Positions 16,306 through 24,915 of a stretch of 64,000 bases of DNA are shown here, piece after piece. Source of the stretch: Cryobacterium adonitolivorans (GTDB taxonomy: Bacteria; Actinomycetota; Actinomycetes; Actinomycetales; Microbacteriaceae). The notes under the pieces were generated by a model. It was not told where the DNA came from and made no database searches. It saw only the letters and a list, made by a program, of their open reading frames with translations. The stretch spans positions 215,059-279,058 of the forward strand of contig NZ_SOFL01000008.1 of the NCBI RefSeq assembly GCF_004402695.1, written 5' to 3'. The first letter of the stretch is position 1. Every line of letters starts with the position of its first letter. Position numbers and translations under genes: made by a program.

Positions 16306-16896
16306 GTGGGCAAAATCACGGGTACTGCTCTGCGTGCGCAGGTGCTGCGACCGCACGGGCATTTGCTGCGTCAGACGACCCTGTCAATCCTGGCCTTCTT
16401 CGCGCCGGTCTTCGCCGTGCTCTACTGGCTCACCATCCCCCACGGGGAGTGGATTCCGGTCTTGATCGTGCAGTTGTTGGTGATGCTCGCGGCAACCGTC
16501 GGCATCGTCGGTTTTCTGCGCACCTGCGTCTGGGTCGACGACACCGGCATCTCCGAGCGGGGTTTCTTCGGCCAGGTGACAAATTTTCCGGTGGAGCAGG
16601 TCGCGAGTGTGGTGGTCCTCGATCTCTACCAAAGCAGCGCCGTCGACACCCACCCGCAGCTTTTCGTGACCGGCGCCGATGGTCAACTTTTGGTGCGGAT
16701 GCGCGGACAGTTCTACTCGCGCGGCGCGATGGATACCGTCACAGACGAGCTGGGCGCCCCTGTGGTGCGCGTGCCGGATCCGCTGACACTCACCGAGCTC
16801 AACCGGCTGCGCCCCGAACTCTTGTACTGGTTCGAGCGTCGGATCACCGGTCGGGCACCGCACGACCTCGACCCGGGCGCCAGCCTGGGCCGGTAA
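16306..16896 (+). CDS. hypothetical membrane protein with PH-like domain
   Basis: Two transmembrane helices (residues ~28-48 and 55-75) precede a soluble part that resembles bacterial PH-like domains: CVWVDDTGISERGFFGQVTNFPVEQVASVVVLD..., then LFVTGADGQLLVRMRGQFYS. Function is unknown. The GTG at 16306 has AGGGGGAA nine bases upstream and is preferred; an in-frame GTG at 16288 is possible. The gene ends before a GC-rich inverted repeat shared with the convergent acetyltransferase gene. Confidence 0.75.
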   Translation: MGKITGTALRAQVLRPHGHLLRQTTLSILAFFAPVFAVLYWLTIPHGEWIPVLIVQLLVMLAATVGIVGFLRTCVWVDDTGISERGFFGQVTNFPVEQVASVVVLDLYQSSAVDTHPQLFVTGADGQLLVRMRGQFYSRGAMDTVTDELGAPVVRVPDPLTLTELNRLRPELLYWFERRITGRAPHDLDPGASLGR

Positions 16897-16898
16897 GG

Positions 16899-16930
16899 CC
16901 GGTGGTGCGGATAGCGCCACACAGCACCGG
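16899..16930. terminator. convergent-gene hairpin
   Basis: CCGGTGGTG and CAGCACCGG arms face each other between two convergent genes, with one mismatch. There is no clear T-run, so this is a weak bidirectional terminator candidate. Confidence 0.4.
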
Positions 16931-16932
16931 TG

Positions 16933-17835
16933 TCAGCGAGCCTGACGGCCGGCGGCATCCGTGTGGCGCGCCTTGGGGTTGCCCGCCATCAGCGTGCTGA
17001 CCTCGGGCAAGCCGCTGCCGAAATCGCCCGCTGCCCCGCCGCGCCGCCCTGGCTCCGGCTCGGACTCGATCGGCTCGGCCGTGAACACGTAGTCGTTCTC
17101 GGCGGTCAGCTCCGGCCGGAGGTCCCGCCCGAGCGCCTCGGCGAAGACCAGCCTGGATTCCTCCCGGCGGCGGGCGGCACCGACCGGGTCGTCGGCCCGC
17201 AGCTGCTCGAAATCCACGTCGAGCGGCCAGCGGGCCACGGCGGTCCAGGCCGGGGTGGGTCCCCCGGCGAGCGCGCGCAGCACCCGCGGGGAGTCAAGGC
17301 TCCAGCGCACCTCGAACCTGTCGCTGCGGTCGCTGCCCGAGATGACGTCGTCGAGCCGGCCGTAGAAGTCGGGCAGGAACCCGGTCACCTCGGCTCCGAG
17401 CTTGACCAGGTTGAAGTGCGCGTTGCGGCGGATCAGCGGGTCGAAGGTCCAGCGCATCTCGGTGATGCCCTGCTCGAGGCAGAGCGCGCGCTGAAAGAGT
17501 TTAAGGGCGTAGCCCACGCCGCCACCTCGGTGCCATGGCACCACTGCGGCCATGTGGGAGTGCAGGTGCACCCCGTCGGTCCAGCCCAGGAACCCGAGCG
17601 TCGCGCCGACCGGCTTGCCGTTCAGGGTGGCCAGCAGCACCGTGTTACCCGCGAAGTCGAGCGCGAGCAGCATTGCCCGGTCGGGGCTGCGGCCCACCCC
17701 CCAGGTGCGTTCGAAGAGGCCGATGATGCCGTCGACGTCGCGCGGTTCGGCCGCCCGCACCGTCACCCCGGCCGACGCCGCGGCGATGGTGGCCAACCTA
17801 TAGGCCTCGGTCACGCTGTGCTCGTCAACGCTCAT
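16933..17835 (-). CDS. GNAT family acetyltransferase, COG3375 type
   Basis: The 300-residue protein belongs to the predicted acetyltransferase group typified by COG3375. An N-terminal GNAT fold has VTVRAAEPRDVDGIIGLFERTWG at residues ~24-46, and the HLHSHMAAVVPWHRGGGVGYALKLFQR segment supplies the acyl-CoA pyrophosphate loop. LRWTFDPL-type sequence (here MRWTFDPLIRRNAHFNLVKLGAEV) is a family signature. In some actinomycetes these genes accompany menaquinone or o-succinylbenzoate enzymes, but none are here. The substrate is unknown. Confidence 0.85.
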   Translation of the reverse strand: MSVDEHSVTEAYRLATIAAASAGVTVRAAEPRDVDGIIGLFERTWGVGRSPDRAMLLALDFAGNTVLLATLNGKPVGATLGFLGWTDGVHLHSHMAAVVPWHRGGGVGYALKLFQRALCLEQGITEMRWTFDPLIRRNAHFNLVKLGAEVTGFLPDFYGRLDDVISGSDRSDRFEVRWSLDSPRVLRALAGGPTPAWTAVARWPLDVDFEQLRADDPVGAARRREESRLVFAEALGRDLRPELTAENDYVFTAEPIESEPEPGRRGGAAGDFGSGLPEVSTLMAGNPKARHTDAAGRQAR

Positions 17836-17907
17836 CCCACGAGTACATCACAGGACGGCGCCCGAATCGAGGGTTCAGCGCGGGCGGGTGCGGGGCGAGC
17901 CGGCCGA

Positions 17908-18250
17908 TCATCCCGCATCCGCACCCCGCAGGCGGTTAGCACCCACAACCGGGATCAGGCCACGTAGGGCGAACCAGCCGGAGAAGTTCACGTCGTGCAG
18001 CCGCCGGACGAGAACGGCGAGGGCAGGCAGCAGGACGCCGATGAAGACGATGGGCCCGAGCAGCATCGGGACGACCTCGAGGTTGTGAGCGGGGTCACCG
18101 TACATGTTGGTTCCGGTGGGCACCGGCGGCAGCACGTTGATCACGGCGATGACAACCCAGAGCAGCAGGCCGAACCACCAGTATTCGCTGCGCGGCGCCC
18201 GGCCGGTGAAGTCGGCGTACTTACTGAAGACGGAGGCAAATCGCCGCGGC
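17908..18250 (-). pseudogene. DUF805 membrane protein remnant
   Basis: The frame reads FASVFSKYADFTGRAPRSEY at its upstream end, then WWFGLLLWVVIAVINVLPPV, then LLPALAVLVRRLHDVNFSGW and FALRGLIPVVGANRLRGADAG. These are DUF805 landmarks in the right order. Upstream of FASVFSK the frame runs into a stop with no start codon in good context. Downstream it ends where the last DUF805 helix should continue. Both ends therefore look truncated. DUF805 proteins are small membrane proteins of unknown function. Confidence 0.65.
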
Positions 18251-18335
18251 GGGTGTCAGTATGGTGTCTCTTTCGTCGGCTCCAAGATGTCGGCGCAGGC
18301 CGACGGAGGCCTTGCGCCCCTGGCGGTGGCTGGGT

Positions 18336-18476
18336 CTATTGAAAGAGGAACAGCAGCGTCGTGGCCCCGACCGTGATGGCGACCAGGGAGAGGATCAACA
18401 CCCAGGTGAGCCCCTTGAAATTCCTGAGCTTGCCCATGAAACCGACCGGGCGGTCGTCGTAATCGTCGTTATCCAT
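18336..18476 (-). CDS. small membrane protein (46 aa)
   Basis: An ATG at 18476 opens a 46-codon frame: an acidic start (MDNDDYDDRP), VGFMGKLRNFKG, then a single hydrophobic helix (LTWVLILSLVAITVGATTLL) ending FLFQ. The clean acidic-basic-helix layout, and its position in a gap between a decayed DUF805 gene and the next gene, argue for a real small gene. Similar single-helix small proteins occur in this family from memory. Function is unknown. Confidence 0.65.
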   Translation of the reverse strand: MDNDDYDDRPVGFMGKLRNFKGLTWVLILSLVAITVGATTLLFLFQ

Positions 18477-18498
18477 GGGGAAACTCTAGCGAAGCGGG

Positions 18499-19776
18499 TC
18501 AGGCGGCGGGGGTGCGTTCATCCAGCCCCCAGGGCTGGCCGTAACCGGCGGGTTCGGGGGCGGCCATGAGGTCGAGGTACGGCTTCGCGTCGAAGGCCTC
18601 CGGGCCGAGAACTCCAGTGCCGGTCCAGACGCCGGTCGCGAGCAGCTCCAGCGCGATCGCGGGGTTCATCGCCGTCTGCCAGACCACGCACTGGGCGTCG
18701 TACTCCGCCATCGTCCACTCGTTGTCGCTCACGTGATAGAGATAGACCTCCCGCGGCGCGCCATCCAGGCCGGTGCCGGTCACCCAGACTCCGGCGCAGG
18801 TCTTGCCCGTCATTCGCGGGCCGATCGTGGCCGGGTCGGGCAGGCTCGCGGCGACCACGTCCCGGGGCGCCACCATCGCAGGGCCGTCCGCGGTGCGCAC
18901 CCGCACCGGCTCCACGCTGTCGAGGCCGAGCAGGTGCAGGGTGCGCAGCACCCCGATGAACTCTTCGCCGAGCCCGTACTTGAAGGTGACCCGCTTCGCA
19001 TCCAGCCAGCGCGGCATCAGCAGAACCTCTTCGTGCTCCACATTCACGCACTCCACTGGCCCGATGCCCTCGGGAAAGTCGAACACCTCTGGCTCGCTGA
19101 ACGGCGGGGTCGTGAACCAGCCGCGGTCCTTCTCGAAGATCACCGGCGGGTTCAGGCACTCCTCGATGGTGGTCCAGATGCTGAACGACGGCGCGAAGAT
19201 CTCGGTCCCGGCCTCGTCGCGCACGACAAGGTTGGCGCCATCCCGGGTGCCGAGCTCGTCGATCTCGCTGAACAGGTGATCGGACGCGTACCGGGCGAAG
19301 ACGTCGCTCAGCCCGGGCTCGACTCCCATGCCCACCAGAGCGAGGCGGCCACTGGTCTCCCAGTCGCCGGCCTGCTCGAACTGGTCGTCGCCGAGCTTGA
19401 TCCCGGTCCGCGCGTGCGGGTCGGTCGGATGCGGCTCGGACAGGCTCATCGCCATGTCGAGGTAGTCGGCGCCGGCGGCGAGCGCGCCCGCGAAGATGCT
19501 CTGCACGAACTTCGGTTCCACGGCGTTCATCACGTGGGTGGCCCCGTGTTCGCGTGCCACCCTGGCTACCACCTCCGGGTCGGAGGCGTCGACACGCGCT
19601 GCCGTGAACCGGGCGGCGACGTCCGCGCCGTGCCGGGCCGCGATCGACGCGATCGTGCGCTCCGCCCGGCCGAGTTCGTAATCGCTCACCACCACGTGCT
19701 CGTAGAAAGAACGGCGGGCAACAATCTTGGCGAATGCGTCACCGACGCCACCCGCCCCAACGAGAAGGATCTTCAT
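18499..19776 (-). CDS. saccharopine dehydrogenase-like protein (LYS9/COG1748)
   Basis: An N-terminal Rossmann fold begins MKILLVGAGGVGDAFAKIVA. The ATHVMNAVEPKFVQSIFAGAL and ADYLDMAM segments are typical of saccharopine dehydrogenase-like proteins, and the C-terminal domain includes VECVNVEHEEVLLMPRWL and VWQTAMNPAIALELLATGVW. Some COG1748 members act on carboxynorspermidine or other saccharopine-like imines. No lysine or polyamine gene is adjacent to narrow this down. The 425-residue length is normal and the frame is intact. Confidence 0.85.
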   Translation of the reverse strand: MKILLVGAGGVGDAFAKIVARRSFYEHVVVSDYELGRAERTIASIAARHGADVAARFTAARVDASDPEVVARVAREHGATHVMNAVEPKFVQSIFAGALAAGADYLDMAMSLSEPHPTDPHARTGIKLGDDQFEQAGDWETSGRLALVGMGVEPGLSDVFARYASDHLFSEIDELGTRDGANLVVRDEAGTEIFAPSFSIWTTIEECLNPPVIFEKDRGWFTTPPFSEPEVFDFPEGIGPVECVNVEHEEVLLMPRWLDAKRVTFKYGLGEEFIGVLRTLHLLGLDSVEPVRVRTADGPAMVAPRDVVAASLPDPATIGPRMTGKTCAGVWVTGTGLDGAPREVYLYHVSDNEWTMAEYDAQCVVWQTAMNPAIALELLATGVWTGTGVLGPEAFDAKPYLDLMAAPEPAGYGQPWGLDERTPAA

Positions 19777-19859
19777 GCCAAGACGCTAGCGCGCCGCCGC
19801 CTCAAATGTCAGCCCCACGGCCCACATGCGTGCGCCCGAGGATGTGCAATAGTCCCGGG

Positions 19860-20606
19860 CTACTGCCCGTGAGTCCGGGGTGAGGGCGAGGCTGCCCGCC
19901 GCCTGGCGATGGTGTTCTCGCCGTCGAGCTTGGCCGCCAGCGGCGCCCACAGGACCACGGCGACGCCGACTCCGAGCAACAGCCCGCCGACGGTGTCGGT
20001 GAGCCAGTGCGCACCGAGGTAGGTGCGGCTCACCATCATCGCCACCGTGTAGACGGCGCCGGCGATCCACACCCAAAGCCAGGGGAAAATGATTCCCAGC
20101 GCGACGGCCATGGTGGCGGCATTGGCGACATGGCCGGACGGGAACGAACCGAAGTCGGAGGTGATCAGCATGTCTTCGGGACGGGCCCGGCCGAACAGGG
20201 TCTTCAGCAGCTGAACCAGGCCCGCGCTGACGATGGTGGCGATCACAAAGTACAGCGCCGCCCAGGGGCGCTTGAGGACGAGCAGGGTCACCACGATCAG
20301 CAGGGGAATCACGATCACCCCGGCGATGCCGGCGCCCAGGAAGTTCATCACCAGCGCCGGGACCTCCCAAACCGGGGAGCGGTGCTCGAGGATTTCCTCC
20401 ATCCACTCCGCGTCGGCCTCGATGGGGCGGCCGTTGCCGCGGGTGAGGATCAGGGCACCGAGCAGGAACGCGAGGAGGACGGCGACCGCACCGCTGATCA
20501 GCGGCCACCGACGGGCGATCCGGCGGGCGGGCACATCCGCCGCGGCGTCGGGCCGGGTGGGCCCGGGTGGGGTGGGCTCAGTTTCGGGATTTCGGGAGGG
20601 GTCCAT
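19860..20606 (-). CDS. PAP2 family phosphatase, membrane-bound
   Basis: The three acid-phosphatase motifs are present in order: KTLFGRARP, FPSGH (with ANAATMAV) and SRTYLGAHWLTDTVGG. About six helices surround them, and an N-terminal ~35-residue Pro/Asp-rich cytoplasmic tail precedes the first. Such enzymes dephosphorylate phosphatidic acid, undecaprenyl pyrophosphate or related lipids at the outer face of the membrane; the substrate is not determined. I use the ATG at 20606 rather than the TTG three bases further out. Length is 248 aa. Confidence 0.9.
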   Translation of the reverse strand: MDPSRNPETEPTPPGPTRPDAAADVPARRIARRWPLISGAVAVLLAFLLGALILTRGNGRPIEADAEWMEEILEHRSPVWEVPALVMNFLGAGIAGVIVIPLLIVVTLLVLKRPWAALYFVIATIVSAGLVQLLKTLFGRARPEDMLITSDFGSFPSGHVANAATMAVALGIIFPWLWVWIAGAVYTVAMMVSRTYLGAHWLTDTVGGLLLGVGVAVVLWAPLAAKLDGENTIARRRAASPSPRTHGQ

Positions 20607-20637
20607 CAACCCATGTTAGATCGGACCCGGTGGGCGG

Positions 20638-21915
20638 TCAGTGCGTCAGCGCCGCTACCGTGCGCGGGCGCACGATGAACCAGAGGCTGAGGATGGCGAT
20701 GATCGCGCAGACGCCCATCACCGAAGCCATCGGCACGGCGGTGCCGACCCCGAGCAGGCCCACGACCGGCGAGATCAGCCCGGCGATGCCGAAGTTGGCG
20801 GCGCCGAGCACGGAGGCGGCGGTGCCGGCCTCGCTGCCGTGCGAGTTGAGGGCGATGACCTGCACTGTGGGGAAAGTGAACCCGCAGCCGGCGATGAAGA
20901 ACCACAGCGGGATGAGGGTGCCCCACAGGCCCGCACCCAACAGGTCGAGGGTGAAGATGGCCGCGGACATGACCACGAGAACCGCGGTGGCGCCGATCAG
21001 GATGTTCTGCGGCCCCACGTTGTACCGGTGCATCAGGCGCGAGCTGGCCTGCACGCCCACGACGATGCCGAGGGAGTTGACCGCGAAAAGCACCCCGTAT
21101 TGCTGAGCGCTGAAATCGTAGACCTGCTGAAAGAGGAACGGCGACGACGAGAGGTAGGAGAACAGGCCGGTGAAGGTCATCGCGCCGATGATCGCAACAC
21201 CCACGAAGGTGCGGTCGCTGAGCACGGCCCGGTAACGCTGACCGAGGCTCGAGCGGCCCGGCACGGTGCGGCGGTCCTGCGGCAGGGTCTCCACGATCCA
21301 GATCGCGACAGCCACCATGACCACGATGCCGTAGCCGGCGAGTACCCAGAAAATGCCGCGCCACGGCATCACGAGCAGCAGCTGCGAGCCGATGACGGGG
21401 GCCAGCACAGGCGCCAGGCCGCTGACCAGGGCCAGGCGGGAGAGCATCTTCACCAGCGGCTTGCCGCCGAACAGGTCGCGCACCATGGCCATGGCCACGA
21501 CGGCGCCGGCTGCGGCGCCGAAGCCCTGCAGCACCCGGAAGATGCCGAGCGTCACGATGTCGGTCGACAGTGCGGCGCCGACGCAGGCGAGCACGTGGAA
21601 GCCCGTGGCCAGCAGCAGGGGCAGTCGGCGGCCGACCTTGTCGCTCCATGGGCCCACGATGAGCTGGCCGAAGCCGAAGCCGATCATGGTTCCGGTCAGG
21701 GTGAGCTGGATGGCGGCGGCCGAGACCCCGAGTTCGCTCTCGAGGGTGGGGAACGCCGGCAGGTACAGGTCGATGGTGAAGGGCCCGAGGGCCGTGAGCG
21801 CGCCGAGGATGATGATATAGACGATGCGCTGCCCACGGGAAAGCGCGTCACCTGGGTGCCGGGCGGTGGAGGCGAGTTGCGCCTCGGAGATCACGGGGAT
21901 GACGGCAGTAGTCAC
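20638..21915 (-). CDS. MFS transporter, Bcr/CflA drug-resistance family
   Basis: The protein has twelve predicted helices. The Bcr/CflA signature is visible: GALTALGPFTIDLYLPAFP in helix 1, then SAAAIQLTLTGTMIGFGFGQLIVGPWSDKVGRR with motif A, and RVLQGFGAAAGAVVAMAMVRDLF in helix 4-5. These are proton-driven exporters of small drugs such as bicyclomycin, chloramphenicol or sulfonamides, or of amino acids. Translation probably starts at GTG 21915 behind a GAGGAC site. It is independent of its neighbours. Length is 425 aa, intact. Confidence 0.92.
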   Translation of the reverse strand: MTTAVIPVISEAQLASTARHPGDALSRGQRIVYIIILGALTALGPFTIDLYLPAFPTLESELGVSAAAIQLTLTGTMIGFGFGQLIVGPWSDKVGRRLPLLLATGFHVLACVGAALSTDIVTLGIFRVLQGFGAAAGAVVAMAMVRDLFGGKPLVKMLSRLALVSGLAPVLAPVIGSQLLLVMPWRGIFWVLAGYGIVVMVAVAIWIVETLPQDRRTVPGRSSLGQRYRAVLSDRTFVGVAIIGAMTFTGLFSYLSSSPFLFQQVYDFSAQQYGVLFAVNSLGIVVGVQASSRLMHRYNVGPQNILIGATAVLVVMSAAIFTLDLLGAGLWGTLIPLWFFIAGCGFTFPTVQVIALNSHGSEAGTAASVLGAANFGIAGLISPVVGLLGVGTAVPMASVMGVCAIIAILSLWFIVRPRTVAALTH

Positions 21916-22063
21916 GTAAAAGAGTCCTCGGTCGGGGTCGTGCAAGAAAAAGGAATAGTGGGCGATCGCCCAGCTGCAAAAAGCGTGCGCCGGTCGGTTC
22001 TATTCCCCGTGCAAGGCATCCCGAAAAAGATTGCGCGGATCCGGCCTTTCCTGCACGTTCCGG

Positions 22064-22558
22064 TCAGAGCAGCAGCTCCATGAAGACATCCGCCCGCTCG
22101 TAGGGCATCGGGCCGATCCGCTCGGCGGGCACATGCGTGAAGCCCACCGACTCGTAGAGGTGCACGGCGTTCGGCAGCTTGGTGCTGCTGCCCAGGAACA
22201 GCGAGGCGGCGCCGAGCCGCCGGGCGGTGTCGATGGCCGCCAGGATCAGGCTCCGGCCCAGGCCCCGGTTGCGGACGGGCGGACTGACCGCCATCTTGGA
22301 CAACTCGTATACGCCGTTACCCGTCGGCAGCACGGCGACGCAGCCGACCCGCTCCTCCCCCAGCCGGGCGATAAGCACAACGCCGCCGACGCCCTGGATG
22401 CGGCCGACGGGGTCGTTCAGCAGCGCCCGGTCGGCGTCCTCCAGGGTGAAAAGCAGGCTGATCCACTCCTCGTTGAGGTCCCGGAACGCGAGGGCATCCT
22501 CGACCGAGGCCATCGCATCGATGACAAGGGGACGACGCTGGGCGGCGGCGAGTGACAT
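22064..22558 (-). CDS. GNAT family N-acetyltransferase
   Basis: The 164-residue protein is a single GNAT domain. The substrate lobe is VIDAMASVEDALAFRDLNEEWISLLFTLEDAD. Motif A is ELSKMAVSPPVRNRGLGRSL (Q/RxxGxG/A-type loop). SSTKLPNAVHLYESVGFTHVP forms the C-terminal strand and helix. The layout is like the MarR-fused or free acetyltransferases of the KLPNA type. The ATG at 22558 follows AAGGAG. It is divergent from the LysR gene, across ~106 bases, so the LysR protein may control it. The substrate is unknown. Confidence 0.87.
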   Translation of the reverse strand: MSLAAAQRRPLVIDAMASVEDALAFRDLNEEWISLLFTLEDADRALLNDPVGRIQGVGGVVLIARLGEERVGCVAVLPTGNGVYELSKMAVSPPVRNRGLGRSLILAAIDTARRLGAASLFLGSSTKLPNAVHLYESVGFTHVPAERIGPMPYERADVFMELLL

Positions 22559-22664
22559 GGAGGGCTCCTTCGTGCGGTGTTTCCATTCTGCGAGCACGAC
22601 ATCCAGACGTCCAATATCGGCTCGACATGAATCAGGACATCAAACGTCTTGATAGCCTCGGTGT

Positions 22665-23606
22665 ATGGCCGCTCACCTGGAACTCCGCCACCTGCGCTAC
22701 TTCGTCGAGGTCGCCCAGGAACTGCATTTCGGCAGAGCGGCGGAACTCCTGCGTATGGCCCAGCCGCCACTCTCGCAGCAGATCCGCAAGCTCGAGGAGA
22801 TCATCGGCACCCCGCTCTTCGACCGCACCTCGCGCCGGGTGGTCCTGACCGAGGCCGGGGTGGCGTTCCTGGAGCGCAGCCGGCGGCTCCTCGGCCAGGC
22901 CGCCTCCGACGTCGACGAGGCCGCTCGGATCGGGCGCGGGGAGCAGGGCCGGTTCGACATCGGCTTCATCACGTCGGCCATTCCGTTGGGCATCACCGAG
23001 CGTATTCGCGCGTTCCGGTCGTTGTACCCTGCCGTGCACGTGCAGCTGCACGAAGGTTTCACCTCGCTGATCCTGGACCGCCTGCTCGCCCGCGAGATCG
23101 ATATGGGCGTGGTGCGCGACTCCGAGCCCCACCCCGCGATCACGATGACGACCCTGGCCACTGAACCCTTCGTCGCCGTCGTGCCGAGCGATCACGCGGC
23201 GGCCGGCCTGACGGTCCTGGACGCCGGGATGCTGCGCGAGGACCCGTTCGTGTTCTATCCGCGCACCGCGGGCGAGCGAGCCTACCTGCGCAACCTCGAG
23301 CCGTGCCGCCAAGCCGACTTCGAACCCCGCGTGGTCCAGGAGGCGTCCTCCTGGGTCACCATCCTGCACCTGGTCGGAGCGGGCCTCGGGGTGAGCATCG
23401 CCCCGGCCAGCGCCACCCTGAACCTGCCGGCCGGCGTGCGCACCATCCCCCTGGCCGGTGCGCACCCGCGCAGCGAGGTGCAGCTCGTACAGCGCGCCAA
23501 CGACCGGCGGGCGATCATCGGGAACTTCCTGCGGGTGCCCGGATCCCTCACGCCCACGTTGACTCCGGGCGCGGAGCCGGGCTCAGTCGATGAGGGCTCA
23601 GGCTGA
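22665..23606 (+). CDS. LysR family transcriptional regulator
   Basis: The N-terminal winged helix-turn-helix reads LRHLRYFVEVAQELHFGRAAELLRMAQPPLSQQIRKLEE, the BenM/CatM-like subgroup form (HFGRAAE.L..AQPPLSQQI). A substrate-binding domain follows from ~95. Inducers of this subgroup are often aromatic acids, but no such pathway is adjacent. The divergent acetyltransferase gene is the most likely target; the intergenic region contains GACGTCC and GACATC half-sites. The 3' end overlaps the convergent ROK gene by nine bases. Length is 313 aa. Confidence 0.92.
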   Translation: MAAHLELRHLRYFVEVAQELHFGRAAELLRMAQPPLSQQIRKLEEIIGTPLFDRTSRRVVLTEAGVAFLERSRRLLGQAASDVDEAARIGRGEQGRFDIGFITSAIPLGITERIRAFRSLYPAVHVQLHEGFTSLILDRLLAREIDMGVVRDSEPHPAITMTTLATEPFVAVVPSDHAAAGLTVLDAGMLREDPFVFYPRTAGERAYLRNLEPCRQADFEPRVVQEASSWVTILHLVGAGLGVSIAPASATLNLPAGVRTIPLAGAHPRSEVQLVQRANDRRAIIGNFLRVPGSLTPTLTPGAEPGSVDEGSG

Positions 23607-24785
23607 GATCGTGCCCGCGCCCGCCGGGAGTCCGGCCGGATCGTCGAGCAGGCCCTCGAAGGCCAGCTCAGCGGCGCCGATCATCAGCAGGTTGGAGCCG
23701 AGCTCCGCGGCGCTGAGCCGCACGCTGCCGAACGCGGCGTCGAGCGAGTGTGACGCCACGGCGGAGCGCAGCCTGTCGGCATCCACCGCGAGCAGTGCGG
23801 CGAGAAACCCGCCGAGCACCACCAACTGCGGATTGAGGATGTTGATGGCCCCGGCCAGCGCCACCGCGAGGTGGTCGATCTGACGGTTGACCTCGGCGCG
23901 CACGACCGCTGACGTGGACGCCAGCAGGGCCTGTTCCAGCTCGTCGGCGTCCGCTCCGGCCAGGCCGAGCACCTCGAGCAGCTCGCGCCTGGTGACCTCG
24001 GCCTCGAGGGTGCCGCGGATACCGGCGGAGTCGACCCTGTCGCTGTCGCTGACCCTGGTGTGCCCGAATTCGCCAGCGTAGCCGGCGATGCCGCCGGCCG
24101 GCGCTCCGCCGACGATCATGCCGCCGCCGATGCCGCTCGCGCCGCCGTTGAGGTAGATCAGGTCGGTAATTCCCTTGCCGGCGCCGAAGAAGCGCTCGGC
24201 CATGGCGCCGAGGCTAGCGTCGTTGGCGGCGAGCACCGGGTATCCGGTGGCGGCCTCGAGCATCTCGGCGAGGGGTTCGTCGATCCAACCCAGGTGCGGC
24301 GCGTGCCGCACGAGTCCGTCGTGGGCGCGCACCAGTCCGGGCACGGCCACGCCGATTCCCACGACCTTGAACCTGGCCTCAAGCTCGCCGCGCATGCCGT
24401 CGATCACGGCGGCGGCGATGTTGACGGCCTCGGGCACGCTCGGGGACTGGTCGGTGGGGTAGCGCACCCGGCGGTGCACCTGGCCGTCGAGGCCGACGAT
24501 GCCGATGGTGACGGCGTCGATCTCCGGGTTCACGGCGAGCGCCACGACCTGCTCGCTGACGCTGACGATGGGGCTGGGCCGGCCGACCTGGTTGGTGGAG
24601 CTCGGTTCGCTCTCGACGACAAGCCCACGCTCGACCAGCTCGGCGACGAGGGCGGCGATGGTGGACCGGTTCAGTCCGGTGACCCTGGTGAGCTGAGAGC
24701 GCGACGCGGCCCCGCTACGATGCACGAGTCGCAGAACCACAGACAGGTTGTGTCTGCGCACGTCGTCATGGCTGCTGCCCTGCAC
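23598..24785 (-). CDS. ROK family transcriptional regulator, XylR-like
   Basis: An N-terminal helix-turn-helix (SHDDVRRHNLSVVLRLVHRSGAASRSQLTRVTGLNRSTIAALVAELVERG, residues ~5-55) precedes a ROK sugar-binding fold with NGGASGIGGGMIVGG and AGEFGHTRV. The cysteine zinc motif of ROK kinases is absent, as expected for regulators of this subgroup. The GTG at 24785 is preceded by GGAGGAA. It is divergent from a sugar oxidoreductase gene. An operator-like sequence between them recurs before xylA and, more weakly, before xylB, so this is probably the xylose repressor. Length is 395 aa. Confidence 0.88.
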   Translation of the reverse strand: MQGSSHDDVRRHNLSVVLRLVHRSGAASRSQLTRVTGLNRSTIAALVAELVERGLVVESEPSSTNQVGRPSPIVSVSEQVVALAVNPEIDAVTIGIVGLDGQVHRRVRYPTDQSPSVPEAVNIAAAVIDGMRGELEARFKVVGIGVAVPGLVRAHDGLVRHAPHLGWIDEPLAEMLEAATGYPVLAANDASLGAMAERFFGAGKGITDLIYLNGGASGIGGGMIVGGAPAGGIAGYAGEFGHTRVSDSDRVDSAGIRGTLEAEVTRRELLEVLGLAGADADELEQALLASTSAVVRAEVNRQIDHLAVALAGAINILNPQLVVLGGFLAALLAVDADRLRSAVASHSLDAAFGSVRLSAAELGSNLLMIGAAELAFEGLLDDPAGLPAGAGTISA

Positions 24786-24872
24786 GGTTCCTCCGTCTGG
24801 CTGACGCCCGATTCTGCGAGCGCAAGTCACTCTGGCCCCCAGAATACCCGGCTACCCTCCCTGCCTGCCGTG

Positions 24873-24897
24873 ATACGTTGCAGAACGCTACAAATCG
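24873..24897. promoter_or_regulatory. candidate XylR operator, divergent promoter
   Basis: ATACGTTG, seven bases, then CTACAAATCG. The same layout is found before xylA (ATATGTTG-N7-CAACAAATCG). It lies 19-43 bases before the oxidoreductase start, between that gene and the ROK regulator, so it may control both. Confidence 0.65.
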
Positions 24898-24915
24898 ACT
24901 CAGACAAGGAAGTCC

